Origin: Bacteroidales bacterium
GTDB taxonomy: Bacteria; Bacteroidota; Bacteroidia; Bacteroidales; VadinHA17
Direction of reading: 5' to 3'
DNA length: 45,679 nt
Assembly (NCBI GenBank): GCA_021163295.1
Contig: JAGGXD010000070.1
Location: 1 to 45,679, forward strand
Made by a program: the position numbers and the translations under genes. Positions 7,523 through 16,626 of the stretch are shown piece by piece; within the stretch, counting starts at the first letter, position 1; every line of letters starts with the position of its first letter. The notes beneath the pieces are model-generated. The model was not told the origin of the DNA, made no database searches, and was given only the letters and a program-made list of their open reading frames with translations.

Positions 7523-10500
7523 GGCTTAATACTTTAAAAACCTGTACCGGATTATTGTTACGGGCGACCACCAATATTTTACCTGTTGAGGTTGTCACTT
7601 CTAATATATCCCTGATCTCTCCATCAAGATGAAATCCCGATAATTTCGATGGGATATTTTTAAAACCTCCCTGGCCATCACCCAACAAGAACGATCCGTA
7701 ACTGGCATCATAACGTCCTACTTCCGGTTTTACATTGTAAAAATTACCGCCAAGTAAAATGTCAATATTCCCATCACCGTTATAATCGCCAACCTCTGCT
7801 GCTAAAACCGTGGAAAATTGCACCTCAACCGGCAAAGATTTTCTGGTAAAATGCCCGGACCCATCATTAAAATACAGGGAGGTTTCCAATTCATATACAT
7901 CTAAATGAATAGAATTCTTCAACTGCTCAGCTGTAAAAATATCTGTAATCTGCTGACCTTTATACATTTCATATTTCGGGTACTTTTTTATCAACCCTGG
8001 CAATTGTCTGGTCAGATCATGTTTTAAGGCTAAAGGGTACGATGTATCACCTTCGAAGACACATATAATTTGATCTGCTGTACCATTCAAATCAAAATCG
8101 TTAACATACATACTTACCGGTTTTTCAGGTGTTGCCCGAAATCTTGAATTTAAACCATGATTTCCGGCTACAAAATCAATATCTCCATCAGAATCAAAAT
8201 CGCCGGATGCAAGGCAATTCCACCACCCGTCTGTTTTATCATGAGCAAAAGCTTCCTTTTCTTCTTTAAATATGCCATCCTCATTAATAAAAACTTTTAA
8301 TGGCATCCATTCTCCTGCCAAGATTATATCTTTAGCTCCATCCCCATTTACATCTTCCCACAACATATCACGGATCATGCCAATATCTATAAGCTCCGGG
8401 GCAATTTGTGCAGTTACATTTGTGAAATTTCCTTCCCCGTCATTCTCCAATATATAGCTATTTACCGGCACACCGTATAAAAACGGCTTAAGGCGCAGAC
8501 CTACAAATAGTTCTATTACTCCATCGTGATCAAAATCCTCAGCCCGGACACATGAGGTACTCTCATACTTGCCCGTAGGTAATACTTGCGATGATTTGAC
8601 AAAATGCCCTGTGCCATCATTAATATACAAGCGATCGCTCAAAGCTGATGAACTTGATGGAAACTCATTACCTCCACTGGCAACATATAAATCCAAATCT
8701 CCATCCTGATCCGCATCAAACATAGCGCAATCGGTATCCTCTGATATTTTATCTGTTTCAAACAATGTTTTGTTAACCGGCATAAATGCCCCATTCGTGC
8801 GTTGTATCAGTAAAGCTCCCGGTTGTCCTTTTGCACCACAAACGTAAATATCATCCAGTCTATCTCCATTAATATCACCTTTGCACATACGCGGTCCTTC
8901 GGTTGACATCATGTTATAAATTAAACGTTCCCGTTTAAAATCATCAAAATCATTCTCCCTATGGATGAAATTTATTTTACTATTTGAACTTATATCTTCA
9001 AAATAATTATTTTCAGAGCTTAAAGAATCTACCATATGCAGTGACATTGTAAGGGCTTCTTTCTGATAAAAAGTTAAAATCTGATCTGTTTGAACATCTG
9101 TTTTAACTGTAATACGGTCATCCGGCCATTCAATGATAAGGGAATCCACCATGGTTAATGGGCCCAATCCCAGATTAGGGCGGAAATCAACAGTCGATTT
9201 AAATCCGCGCATCGGCATTTGTTCCAGGTATACAAAATTACCTTTATGTTTGACTGTCACTTTAGCACCAATAGCATCTGTGTTTCCGGGGTCACCCTTT
9301 AAAATTACTTTCAGATAGTGATTGTCCGGTAATTGTTCATTGGTTTCATTGCGGTAAATAAACACAGGCATATTCACATTGTTAACCACAATATCCAGAT
9401 CACCGTCATTATCCAGATCACCGTAAGCAGATCCATTAGAAAAACTTGGTGTATCGAGACCCCAGGAAGCGGCCATATTTTGAAATCTGTAGCCCCCCAT
9501 ATTTTTAAAGGCATAACTGGGGATCTTAACCGAGGGAATAGCATCAATCAGGGTTTTATAATCCACATTATTACCTGACACAATAGTCCTGACCATATCC
9601 CGGTTTGAAAAATACTGAATATAATCCTGATCGGTCAGGTCCTTATAAATGCCATTTGCCACAAAAATATCTTTTAAACCATCATTATCCAGATCCATAA
9701 TCAATGCACCCCACGACCAGTCGGTGGCATATAAACCACTCAGTCTGCCAATTTCACTGAAAGTGCCGTCGGCGTTATTTAATTGCAACATATTGCGTGT
9801 AAACTGTTGGTGGTAACCATTATCAATATTCGATTTGTAACCCTCCCAGTTATCAAATGTCGTTTTTGTTTTTAAGCGCTCGTCATACTCGGGGATCATA
9901 TCGGTAGCAAATATTTCCGGATAGTGATCGTTATTGATATCTGCCATATCAGCTCCCATGGAAGCTGCAGAAATACATGGCATCATATCTGTCAGTGTTT
10001 CCTTAAATGTTCCATTTTGGTTATTGATGTAAATGTAATCTCTTTCAAAAAAATCATTCGACACATATATATCCATCCAGCCATCCTGGTCAATATCCCC
10101 GACTGTAACGCCCAATCCAAATCCAATCACGCTACCATAAATACCTGCTTCAGCGCTAACATCTGTAAATTGATTACCATCGTTCCTGAACAACTTATCC
10201 CCACCGATAGAATCCCGGATAAAACGCTGATTTTCCTGAAGATTGAAACTGCCAATGGCTCTGAAAGAATTATTCAACAAATACAAGTCAAGATCACCAT
10301 CCTTGTCGTAATCAAAGAATGCTGCGTGTGTAGAATAACCCAAATCATTTATGCCATAATCTTCTGCCTTTTCCGAAAATGTAAGATCACCGTTATTAAT
10401 ATACAATTCATTGTGTCGTTCATCACTTTCTACATTTCCCGAGTTACATACATATATATCCGTCCATCCGTCTCCGTTTACATCGGCAAAGCTTACACCT

Positions 10501-10871
10501 GTTGACCATTGTCCCTTACCGGCAATACCTGCCCGGTCTGATATATCTTCAAATTCAAAATTTCCTTTATTCAAATACAACACATTATGCTCCATATTGG
10601 AGGTTAAAAAAATATCAATGAGACCGTCATTATTTACATCCCCAAAGGCAACACCACCGCCATTGTAAAAATTTCGGTATGTATATATATTGAATTTCTT
10701 CTTAAGTTGCTCATCGTAATCAAGATGATTGACAAAATCAGCATGTGTAACAGAAGCAGGCAATAGTGTAAATAAATGATTTCCGGATTGTTCCCCGGTA
10801 TGTTTATTACATGCATAAAAGAACAAGAGCATCAATAGCCCAATGAGTCTGAATAAAACACTATTCTTCAT
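7518..10871 (-). CDS. ASPIC/UnbV and VCBS/FG-GAP double-propeller lipoprotein (copy 2)
   Basis: 1,117 residues with a lipoprotein signal (LIGLLMLLFFYAC). It has the same architecture as copy 1. Seven DxDxDG loops (DVNNDGLID to DLDNDGDLD) precede the UnbV/ASPIC domain near residues 517-597 (GAKVTVKHKG, MRGFKSTVDFR, SLIIEWPDD). Seven more follow (DINGDRLDD, DADQDGDLD, DFDHDGVIE, DVNGDGAKD, DFDSDGDID, DFDLNGTAD, DYNGDGNID). It shares loop variants such as DINNDxYPE, DINGDRLDD and DFDLNG with copy 3, so copies 2 and 3 look like the more recent duplicates. Its start overlaps the stop of the upstream small lipoprotein gene by 11 nt, which points to coupled translation. Its ligand is unknown. Confidence 0.92.
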   Translation of the reverse strand: MKNSVLFRLIGLLMLLFFYACNKHTGEQSGNHLFTLLPASVTHADFVNHLDYDEQLKKKFNIYTYRNFYNGGGVAFGDVNNDGLIDIFLTSNMEHNVLYLNKGNFEFEDISDRAGIAGKGQWSTGVSFADVNGDGWTDIYVCNSGNVESDERHNELYINNGDLTFSEKAEDYGINDLGYSTHAAFFDYDKDGDLDLYLLNNSFRAIGSFNLQENQRFIRDSIGGDKLFRNDGNQFTDVSAEAGIYGSVIGFGLGVTVGDIDQDGWMDIYVSNDFFERDYIYINNQNGTFKETLTDMMPCISAASMGADMADINNDHYPEIFATDMIPEYDERLKTKTTFDNWEGYKSNIDNGYHQQFTRNMLQLNNADGTFSEIGRLSGLYATDWSWGALIMDLDNDGLKDIFVANGIYKDLTDQDYIQYFSNRDMVRTIVSGNNVDYKTLIDAIPSVKIPSYAFKNMGGYRFQNMAASWGLDTPSFSNGSAYGDLDNDGDLDIVVNNVNMPVFIYRNETNEQLPDNHYLKVILKGDPGNTDAIGAKVTVKHKGNFVYLEQMPMRGFKSTVDFRPNLGLGPLTMVDSLIIEWPDDRITVKTDVQTDQILTFYQKEALTMSLHMVDSLSSENNYFEDISSNSKINFIHRENDFDDFKRERLIYNMMSTEGPRMCKGDINGDRLDDIYVCGAKGQPGALLIQRTNGAFMPVNKTLFETDKISEDTDCAMFDADQDGDLDLYVASGGNEFPSSSSALSDRLYINDGTGHFVKSSQVLPTGKYESTSCVRAEDFDHDGVIELFVGLRLKPFLYGVPVNSYILENDGEGNFTNVTAQIAPELIDIGMIRDMLWEDVNGDGAKDIILAGEWMPLKVFINEDGIFKEEKEAFAHDKTDGWWNCLASGDFDSDGDIDFVAGNHGLNSRFRATPEKPVSMYVNDFDLNGTADQIICVFEGDTSYPLALKHDLTRQLPGLIKKYPKYEMYKGQQITDIFTAEQLKNSIHLDVYELETSLYFNDGSGHFTRKSLPVEVQFSTVLAAEVGDYNGDGNIDILLGGNFYNVKPEVGRYDASYGSFLLGDGQGGFKNIPSKLSGFHLDGEIRDILEVTTSTGKILVVARNNNPVQVFKVLSR

Positions 10872-11466
10872 TTATTATCCCCGCTTTTGAGGTTGAATCA
10901 ATTAATTCCTTTCTTACCGACATATCAGTAAAAACAGTCCACACATGCAATTCATCTTCCTTAAATATTGTGATACGCCGGTTCCCGTTGATCTTTGTGT
11001 AAGCCATACCGTGTTTAGAATGTTTCACTTTTATGAAACCTTCACCATAAATTTTCTCATACAATCTCAATACGTCTAATTCAAGATTATCGGAAGATAG
11101 CTCTTTATTCCACGGGGTCCATCCATTGTAAATAAACTGAACCGGCATTTCATAAATTTTGGCCTCTACGAATTCCGGATAATATTGCATGGTAGCCGGA
11201 TATTTCAATTCGTCTTTCAATTCATATTCAACCATCGTGTTATTCGAACTTTGTTTGATCAACCCTTCCCGGTTTAATATCCAACAATGCGTATAGAAAT
11301 CCTTTTCAGGCATCCCGAGATATAACCCCATAAATAGAGAATCATGTCTCACTCCACTTGCCAACTCCTGGTTCAACATGCGATCATATTTTGATCTTGG
11401 TGAACATCCGTAAATTAATAATCCGGCAATTAAAACCGGCATGACCCATACAATCTTTATCTTCAT
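10861..11466 (-). CDS. Small lipoprotein embedded between ASPIC/VCBS genes
   Basis: About 201 residues with a lipoprotein signal (MKIKIVWVMPVLIAGLLIYGC). The mature part is soluble, with a recognisable block at ELASGVRHDSLFMGLYLGMP followed by KDFYTHCWILNREG. I cannot name a family, but such proteins are frequent companions of ASPIC/VCBS genes in Bacteroidota as far as I recall. The ATG at 11466 is preferred over a TTG at 11475 because it gives the canonical signal. The gene starts 10 nt after the stop of copy 3 and overlaps the start of copy 2 by 11 nt, so its product is probably made in step with the two large lipoproteins and may partner with them. Confidence 0.8.
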   Translation of the reverse strand: MKIKIVWVMPVLIAGLLIYGCSPRSKYDRMLNQELASGVRHDSLFMGLYLGMPEKDFYTHCWILNREGLIKQSSNNTMVEYELKDELKYPATMQYYPEFVEAKIYEMPVQFIYNGWTPWNKELSSDNLELDVLRLYEKIYGEGFIKVKHSKHGMAYTKINGNRRITIFKEDELHVWTVFTDMSVRKELIDSTSKAGIINEE

Positions 11467-11475
11467 AATTTTCAA

Positions 11476-14400
11476 TTAATATTTATAAAACTCTAATTTA
11501 TCATTGTTTCTTACAACTGCAATTATACGGCTTCCAAAGATATTCAAAATCTGCAAATCACGTATCTCCCCTTTGGTAAAAAACCCCGATATTGCAGAAG
11601 GAACAACATCTAATACTCCGTCGGTATTCCCCTTTAAATAAAGACCATAACCCGCATTATAAATTCCTGTTTCCGGTTTGGCTCTATACTGGTTTCCTCC
11701 GACGATAATATCACATATTCCATCATCATCGAAATCATCAGCGGCAATAGCGTAAACCGGTGAGAACTGGGCTTCTACAGGAAGGGAAATCAGGTGAAAA
11801 GCCCCCAAACCGGTATTGATCAACACACAACTCTCCATGACCCGGGCATTTAATTTAACTGCCCGCTGCAACACTTCATCGGGAAAAATATCTTCAATAG
11901 TCTGCTCTTTATAATCCTCAAACCTTATATATTTATTTTCCAACGCAGGAATTTGCTTTATTAAATCATTCTTCATCACTACAGGATATGATTTATTTCC
12001 ATTGTAAGCACAGATTATCTGTTCAACGCTCCCATTCAAATCAAAATCATTCACGTACATAGTGACCGGCTGCTGTTCTGAAGCCTTAAAGCGCGAATTC
12101 AATCCATGATTACCCAATACAAAGTCAACATTTCCATCTCCGTTCAAATCTTTTTTTATAATTACATTCCACCAGCCTTCCGTATTCGATAAACCAAACC
12201 GTTCAGATTCGTCTGTAAAGTAACCATTGTTATTAATAAATATCTTTACCGGCATCCAGTCGCCCACTATTACTATGTCCGAATCCCCGTCATTATCCAC
12301 ATCAGCCCATGTCATATCAGTGATCATGCCTATTTCCGTTAAACCCGGTGCCTGTTTCCCGGATACATTTGAAAAATTGCCGTGTCCATCATTTTCCAAC
12401 ACGTAACCATTTACCGGAACACCATATAAAAAAGGAAACAAACGAATACCAATAAACAAGTCCATATCACCATCATTATCATAATCAGCAGGTTGTACAC
12501 ATGAACTGCTTTCATAGCGGGCTGTGGGCAGCATTTGCCGGGACTTTGAAAATTTTCCCTGTCCGTCATTAATATACATCCGGTCGAGTAATGCTGAAGA
12601 ACTTTGCGGGAATTCATTTCCCCCACTGGTTACATACAGGTCAGGATCTCCATCCCCATCCGCATCAAAAAACACACAATCGGTATCTTCCGATATTTTA
12701 TCCGCTTCAAACAATGCCATATTTGTTCTTTTGAAATGTGCCTGCTTACCTTGAACAAACAAGGCTCCCGGATAACCTTTTGCACCACAAATATATACAT
12801 CATCCAGCCGATCGCCGTTTATGTCGCCAACAGCCATATGGGGACCTTCATTTGATAACATCTGGAATAACAACCTGTCGCGTCTAAAATCCACAAAATC
12901 GTTCTCTATATGTGTAAATTCAAGACCTTTGATCTGTCCCATTTTTTGGAAAACAGGCGATGGTTGTTTCTCAGGAATATTTATACATCTGTTAATTGTT
13001 TCTTTATGATCCAATAATAAAAATTGATTTACTGCTACATTCTCCAAAACAGAACATTTTCCATCAGGCCAGTTCACCACCAAAGAATCGATAGTCTGTG
13101 ATGCCCCGAGTCCAAAATGAAGCCGGTTATCGACACAAGATTTAAAACCACGCATGGGCACAAGTTCCTGATAATTTATTTTTCCGCCGTAGTAAAGTGT
13201 AACCCCGGCTCCAATAGCAGCACTGTTTTCTCCGGCACCTATCAATCTGAGCATAAGAAAATTTGTTCCCGGCTTCCCACGTGTTTCGTTCCTATAAACA
13301 AAAGCGGGCATATTCACATTGTTTACAACCAGATCCAGGTCGCCATCGTTATCAAGATCACCATAGGCAGCACCATTTGAATGTGAGGGTGTACCGAGAC
13401 CCCACAGTCCGGATAAGTTTGTAAATGTGAGATCTTCGTTATTATGAAAAGCATAATTAGGAATCCTGACTGATGGAATTTTATCGATTATTTTTAGAAT
13501 GGCATTTTCCTCACTCTTAATAATAGATCGCATTGCGGAAGGATTTGAATAGAAATCAAGATAGTCACGATCCAGCAAATCTTTGAAAATGCCGTTAGCC
13601 ACGAAAATATCTTTCCATCCGTCATTGTCCAGATCCATAATTAATGCTCCCCAGCTCCAATCAGTGGCACTCACACCGCTCAGTCTTCCTATTTCACTGA
13701 AAGAGCCATTTTGGTTATTCAACTGAAGGACATTCCTGCCGAATTGATGATGGTAGCCATTGGTCAATTTCTTTTGGTATCTGTCCCAGCTTTCAAATAA
13801 TACTTTTGTTTTCAGCCGTGCATTACCCTCAGCTGTCATCTCTGTCGCAAAGATCTCCGGGTAGGCATCGTTGTTGATATCTGCCATATCCGACCCCATT
13901 GCCCCTAAACTAATTTCACCCAATTGGTCCTCAAGCGATTCTGTAAATGTACCGTCTCTATTATTGATATAGAGGTAGTCGCGTTCAAAAAAATCATTCG
14001 ATACATAAATATCCATCCATCCGTCGCGGTTTACATCACCTACACTCACGCCGAGGCCAAAGCCAATCTTACTTCCATATATACCAGCTTCCTCACTGAC
14101 ATCCTCAAAATATCCACCTTCATTCCGGTACAATTTATTTGCTCCCAGGGTATCACGTATTTGCCGTTGCCCGGGTTTTATATCAAATTCAGTTACCGAT
14201 TGAAAGGAATTGTTCAGGAGATAACAATCCAGATCCCCATCCCGGTCATAATCAAAAAACGATGCATGGGTTGACAATCCGAGATCTGCAATCCCATATT
14301 CAGCAGCTTTTTCTGAAAAGGTCAAATCTCCGTTATTTATAAACAATTCATTGTGACGATTGGTGCCGCCCGGATCTCCCGATTTGCAAACGTAAATATC

Positions 14401-14808
14401 CAGCCACCCGTCACCATTAATATCTGCAATACTTACACCTGTTGACCATACATCCGGACAAGCCACTCCAGCCTGTTCCGTAACATCCTCAAAGACAAAA
14501 TTGCCCTTGTTGATATAAAGTTTATTATCTGCAATGTTACCGCAGAAATATATATCGGGCAAACCATCATTGTTAAAATCGCCCAGTCCTACACCTGCGC
14601 CGTTATAAAAATTCCTGTATGTATAGGTATTATATTCTTCAGTATATTCTACATGGTTTAAAAAACCAATATGGGTTTTTTCTTTGCCAAGAAGCGAAAA
14701 CGAAGGAGTCTGAACAATATCAGACTCTCCTGTTTTGCAAGAATTCACAAAAAAGGGCATCAATAGCATTATGCCAATTGATAAGCCCTTAAAGCTTTTA
14801 TAATCCAT
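11476..14808 (-). CDS. ASPIC/UnbV and VCBS/FG-GAP double-propeller lipoprotein (copy 3)
   Basis: 1,110 residues with a lipoprotein signal (LSIGIMLLMPFFVNSC). Seven DxDxDG loops (DFNNDGLPD, DINGDGWLD, DYDRDGDLD, DVNRDGWMD, DINNDAYPE, DLDNDGWKD, DLDNDGDLD) lie before the UnbV/ASPIC domain near residues 514-598 (GAGVTLYYGGK, MRGFKSCVDNR, SLVVNWPDG). Seven lie after it (DINGDRLDD through DFDDDGICD). This is the first ASPIC gene after susCD and is separated from susD by a strong hairpin. Anchoring in the outer membrane next to SusCD is expected from the lipobox and context. Whether it binds substrate or assembles a complex is not shown by the sequence. Confidence 0.92.
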   Translation of the reverse strand: MDYKSFKGLSIGIMLLMPFFVNSCKTGESDIVQTPSFSLLGKEKTHIGFLNHVEYTEEYNTYTYRNFYNGAGVGLGDFNNDGLPDIYFCGNIADNKLYINKGNFVFEDVTEQAGVACPDVWSTGVSIADINGDGWLDIYVCKSGDPGGTNRHNELFINNGDLTFSEKAAEYGIADLGLSTHASFFDYDRDGDLDCYLLNNSFQSVTEFDIKPGQRQIRDTLGANKLYRNEGGYFEDVSEEAGIYGSKIGFGLGVSVGDVNRDGWMDIYVSNDFFERDYLYINNRDGTFTESLEDQLGEISLGAMGSDMADINNDAYPEIFATEMTAEGNARLKTKVLFESWDRYQKKLTNGYHHQFGRNVLQLNNQNGSFSEIGRLSGVSATDWSWGALIMDLDNDGWKDIFVANGIFKDLLDRDYLDFYSNPSAMRSIIKSEENAILKIIDKIPSVRIPNYAFHNNEDLTFTNLSGLWGLGTPSHSNGAAYGDLDNDGDLDLVVNNVNMPAFVYRNETRGKPGTNFLMLRLIGAGENSAAIGAGVTLYYGGKINYQELVPMRGFKSCVDNRLHFGLGASQTIDSLVVNWPDGKCSVLENVAVNQFLLLDHKETINRCINIPEKQPSPVFQKMGQIKGLEFTHIENDFVDFRRDRLLFQMLSNEGPHMAVGDINGDRLDDVYICGAKGYPGALFVQGKQAHFKRTNMALFEADKISEDTDCVFFDADGDGDPDLYVTSGGNEFPQSSSALLDRMYINDGQGKFSKSRQMLPTARYESSSCVQPADYDNDGDMDLFIGIRLFPFLYGVPVNGYVLENDGHGNFSNVSGKQAPGLTEIGMITDMTWADVDNDGDSDIVIVGDWMPVKIFINNNGYFTDESERFGLSNTEGWWNVIIKKDLNGDGNVDFVLGNHGLNSRFKASEQQPVTMYVNDFDLNGSVEQIICAYNGNKSYPVVMKNDLIKQIPALENKYIRFEDYKEQTIEDIFPDEVLQRAVKLNARVMESCVLINTGLGAFHLISLPVEAQFSPVYAIAADDFDDDGICDIIVGGNQYRAKPETGIYNAGYGLYLKGNTDGVLDVVPSAISGFFTKGEIRDLQILNIFGSRIIAVVRNNDKLEFYKY

Positions 14809-14824
14809 TATAACAATTGATTTT

Positions 14825-14836
14825 CCTGTTTACAGG
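14825..14836. promoter_or_regulatory. Short palindrome in the leader of ASPIC copy 3
   Basis: CCTGTTTACAGG is a perfect inverted repeat (CCTGT, 2-nt centre, ACAGG). It lies 16 bp upstream of the start codon of copy 3, in a position suited to an operator or a small RNA hairpin. No regulator can be assigned. Confidence 0.3.
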
Positions 14837-14850
14837 ATAATATAAAGCTT

Positions 14851-14858
14851 CAAATTTA
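14851..14858 (-). promoter_or_regulatory. Candidate internal -7 element upstream of ASPIC copy 3
   Basis: On the minus strand TAAATTTG matches TAnnTTTG exactly. It lies just downstream of the hairpin that follows susD. A GTTG upstream at 17-nt spacing is a poor -33 match. It could give the ASPIC genes their own start of transcription, but this is tentative. Confidence 0.35.
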
Positions 14859-14863
14859 GACAA

Positions 14864-14901
14864 AAAGAAAGCAAGCAACTAAATAAGTGCTTGCTTTCTT
14901 T
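14864..14901 (-). terminator. Intrinsic terminator or attenuator after susD
   Basis: A perfect 14-bp stem (AAAGAAAGCAAGCA paired with TGCTTGCTTTCTTT) with a 10-nt loop lies 20 nt past the susD stop codon. In the minus-strand transcript it is followed by a T-rich run (CTTTTTGTC). This looks like a Rho-independent terminator. Because related genes continue on the same strand, partial read-through is likely, giving more SusCD than ASPIC protein. A stem protecting the susCD mRNA 3' end is the alternative. Confidence 0.75.
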
Positions 14902-14920
14902 GAAAGAATTTGTTAAAATA

Positions 14921-16582
14921 TTATTTAGAGTAACCCGGGTTTTGAGTCAGATTAGGATTAGCATCCAGTTTATCTCTGTGTACGGGGAACAGAGTTGTAT
15001 GTGCACCTGTTTCCATTACATCAAGAGGATTGTTAAATGGAAGAATCCATTTATCAACGTCAGTAAAGAATCCCCAACGTATCAAATCCTGCCGTCTGTG
15101 GTTCTCTGCGAACATCTCACGACCTATTTCATTGAATAATTCTCCACCGTCAACATCCCCGGCTGCCATATCAAAACTCAACGGACCATCTAAAGTAGTC
15201 AGATCTGCAACACCGGCGCGGCTTCTGATTTGGTTTACCAGTATCAATGCCCCGGCTTCATCACCGGTGCGCCAAAGAGCTTCCGCTTTCATCAACAGTA
15301 CATCGGCATAACGGAATATAGCATAATCATTGCTCATATTGTCCCTGCTTCCTATGCCAAATTCCCATTTACCTATTCTAATACCGTCCTGACGAAGTGC
15401 CTGGGGACCCAATTCCTGGATCTGTGGTAGTGCTGTACCCATATTCCCAAAATTAAGAGGTGCCCCTTCAGGGTCTGTAGCCTCATATCCATCATCCATC
15501 ACATAACCTCCACCAAGGTTGTATTGATAGCCTGCAATAAAATTGCCACGTTTCGATGCCTTGGCATCGGCTGTACCTACATCACCCTTTCGCAAATCTG
15601 TGTCATCATAAGAGTTATAAAACTCCTCCAGTGTACAGAAACCATTCCACGGTTGGGCGGTAAGGTCATATGTGTACTGACTGCCATAGTGTAATGTCCG
15701 CATAACAAGATTGAATCCCTGGAAGAATACCTCGTCGTAAGGAATAGCAAAAATAAATTCGCTGGATCCGGAATTGTCAACATTGAAGTTGGAAAAATAA
15801 TTGGCTTCCAGGCTATACTTACCGGAATTGATCACTGCATCACAAGCCGTAATCACCTTGCTCCACTGTGCTGTGCCGGAGTAAACTTCTGCATTCAGGT
15901 AAAGTTTTGCCAGCAAAGTCTGTCCCGCGTAATAATTCATACGGCCATAAGTGGAGCCGTCAACAGATGTTGATAACTTAGAAGCAGCTGTTTCCAAATC
16001 GGCAACGAGAAAATCGTACACATCTTTTCTTGGTACTGTTGACGGGGCAGCTTCTGCGGTGGCAAAATCGGTAACCAATGGAACGTTGCCAAACATATCA
16101 ATTAATTGCCAGTAAAAGAAACCACGTACCGCCTTGAGTTCTGCTATAAAAGCATCAGCGGCTGACTGCTCTACCTGTCCACTTTCCACTAAAGTTTCAA
16201 ACTGATTTATAAGCCGGTTGGCGGTATTTACACCGCTAAAACCAAAATTCCAGCCTCCACCCATTGCACCATCTTCATACGTCCAGGAATGTAAAGTCAT
16301 TCTTCTCCATGCACCGCCATCATCCCAGTCCGATCCCCTGGTGGGTACCACCATTTCATCTGTGCTAACATCTTGTAAGGTAAGAGGATCACCTGAAGCC
16401 CAATTCCCGAACTGGGTATATGCACCACCTAATGCCGATATAAACTCTTCTTCCGTTTGGAAGAAATTGTCCGGTGTAACTTCACCATAAAGTTCTTCGT
16501 CCAGTTTAGTACATGACTGACTAAAAGCAGTCACGATAAACGCAATCATTATAACTCTAATAAGAAATACTGATTTTTTCAT
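14921..16582 (-). CDS. susD: SusD/RagB family outer-membrane lipoprotein
   Basis: About 553 residues from ATG 16582 with a lipoprotein signal (MKKSVFLIRVIMIAFIVTAF, then SQSC). Starts at 16606 and 16618 are also possible. SusD-type features are CTKLDEELYGEVTPDNFFQTEEEF after the lipid Cys, a TPR-rich N-terminal half (AELKAVRGFFYWQLIDMFGNVPLV, YYAGQTLLAKLYLNAEVY), and a C-terminal block with YADVLLMKAEALWRTGD, NQIRSRAG and IGREMFAENHRRQDLIRWG. SusD proteins sit as lids on SusC transporters at the cell surface and bind oligosaccharides. The gene follows susC directly and ends just before a strong hairpin. Substrate cannot be read from sequence. Confidence 0.95.
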   Translation of the reverse strand: MKKSVFLIRVIMIAFIVTAFSQSCTKLDEELYGEVTPDNFFQTEEEFISALGGAYTQFGNWASGDPLTLQDVSTDEMVVPTRGSDWDDGGAWRRMTLHSWTYEDGAMGGGWNFGFSGVNTANRLINQFETLVESGQVEQSAADAFIAELKAVRGFFYWQLIDMFGNVPLVTDFATAEAAPSTVPRKDVYDFLVADLETAASKLSTSVDGSTYGRMNYYAGQTLLAKLYLNAEVYSGTAQWSKVITACDAVINSGKYSLEANYFSNFNVDNSGSSEFIFAIPYDEVFFQGFNLVMRTLHYGSQYTYDLTAQPWNGFCTLEEFYNSYDDTDLRKGDVGTADAKASKRGNFIAGYQYNLGGGYVMDDGYEATDPEGAPLNFGNMGTALPQIQELGPQALRQDGIRIGKWEFGIGSRDNMSNDYAIFRYADVLLMKAEALWRTGDEAGALILVNQIRSRAGVADLTTLDGPLSFDMAAGDVDGGELFNEIGREMFAENHRRQDLIRWGFFTDVDKWILPFNNPLDVMETGAHTTLFPVHRDKLDANPNLTQNPGYSK

Positions 16583-16626
16583 TTTATTTATGTCTTTTGT
16601 TTTCATATTCTTATACATTTTCAGGA

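Noticed and set aside
9924-10505. 193-codon open frame on the plus strand inside ASPIC copy 2
   Set aside because: It is antisense to the calcium-loop repeats and has low-complexity Ile/Cys/His-rich translation with no domain. The minus-strand gene is clearly real.
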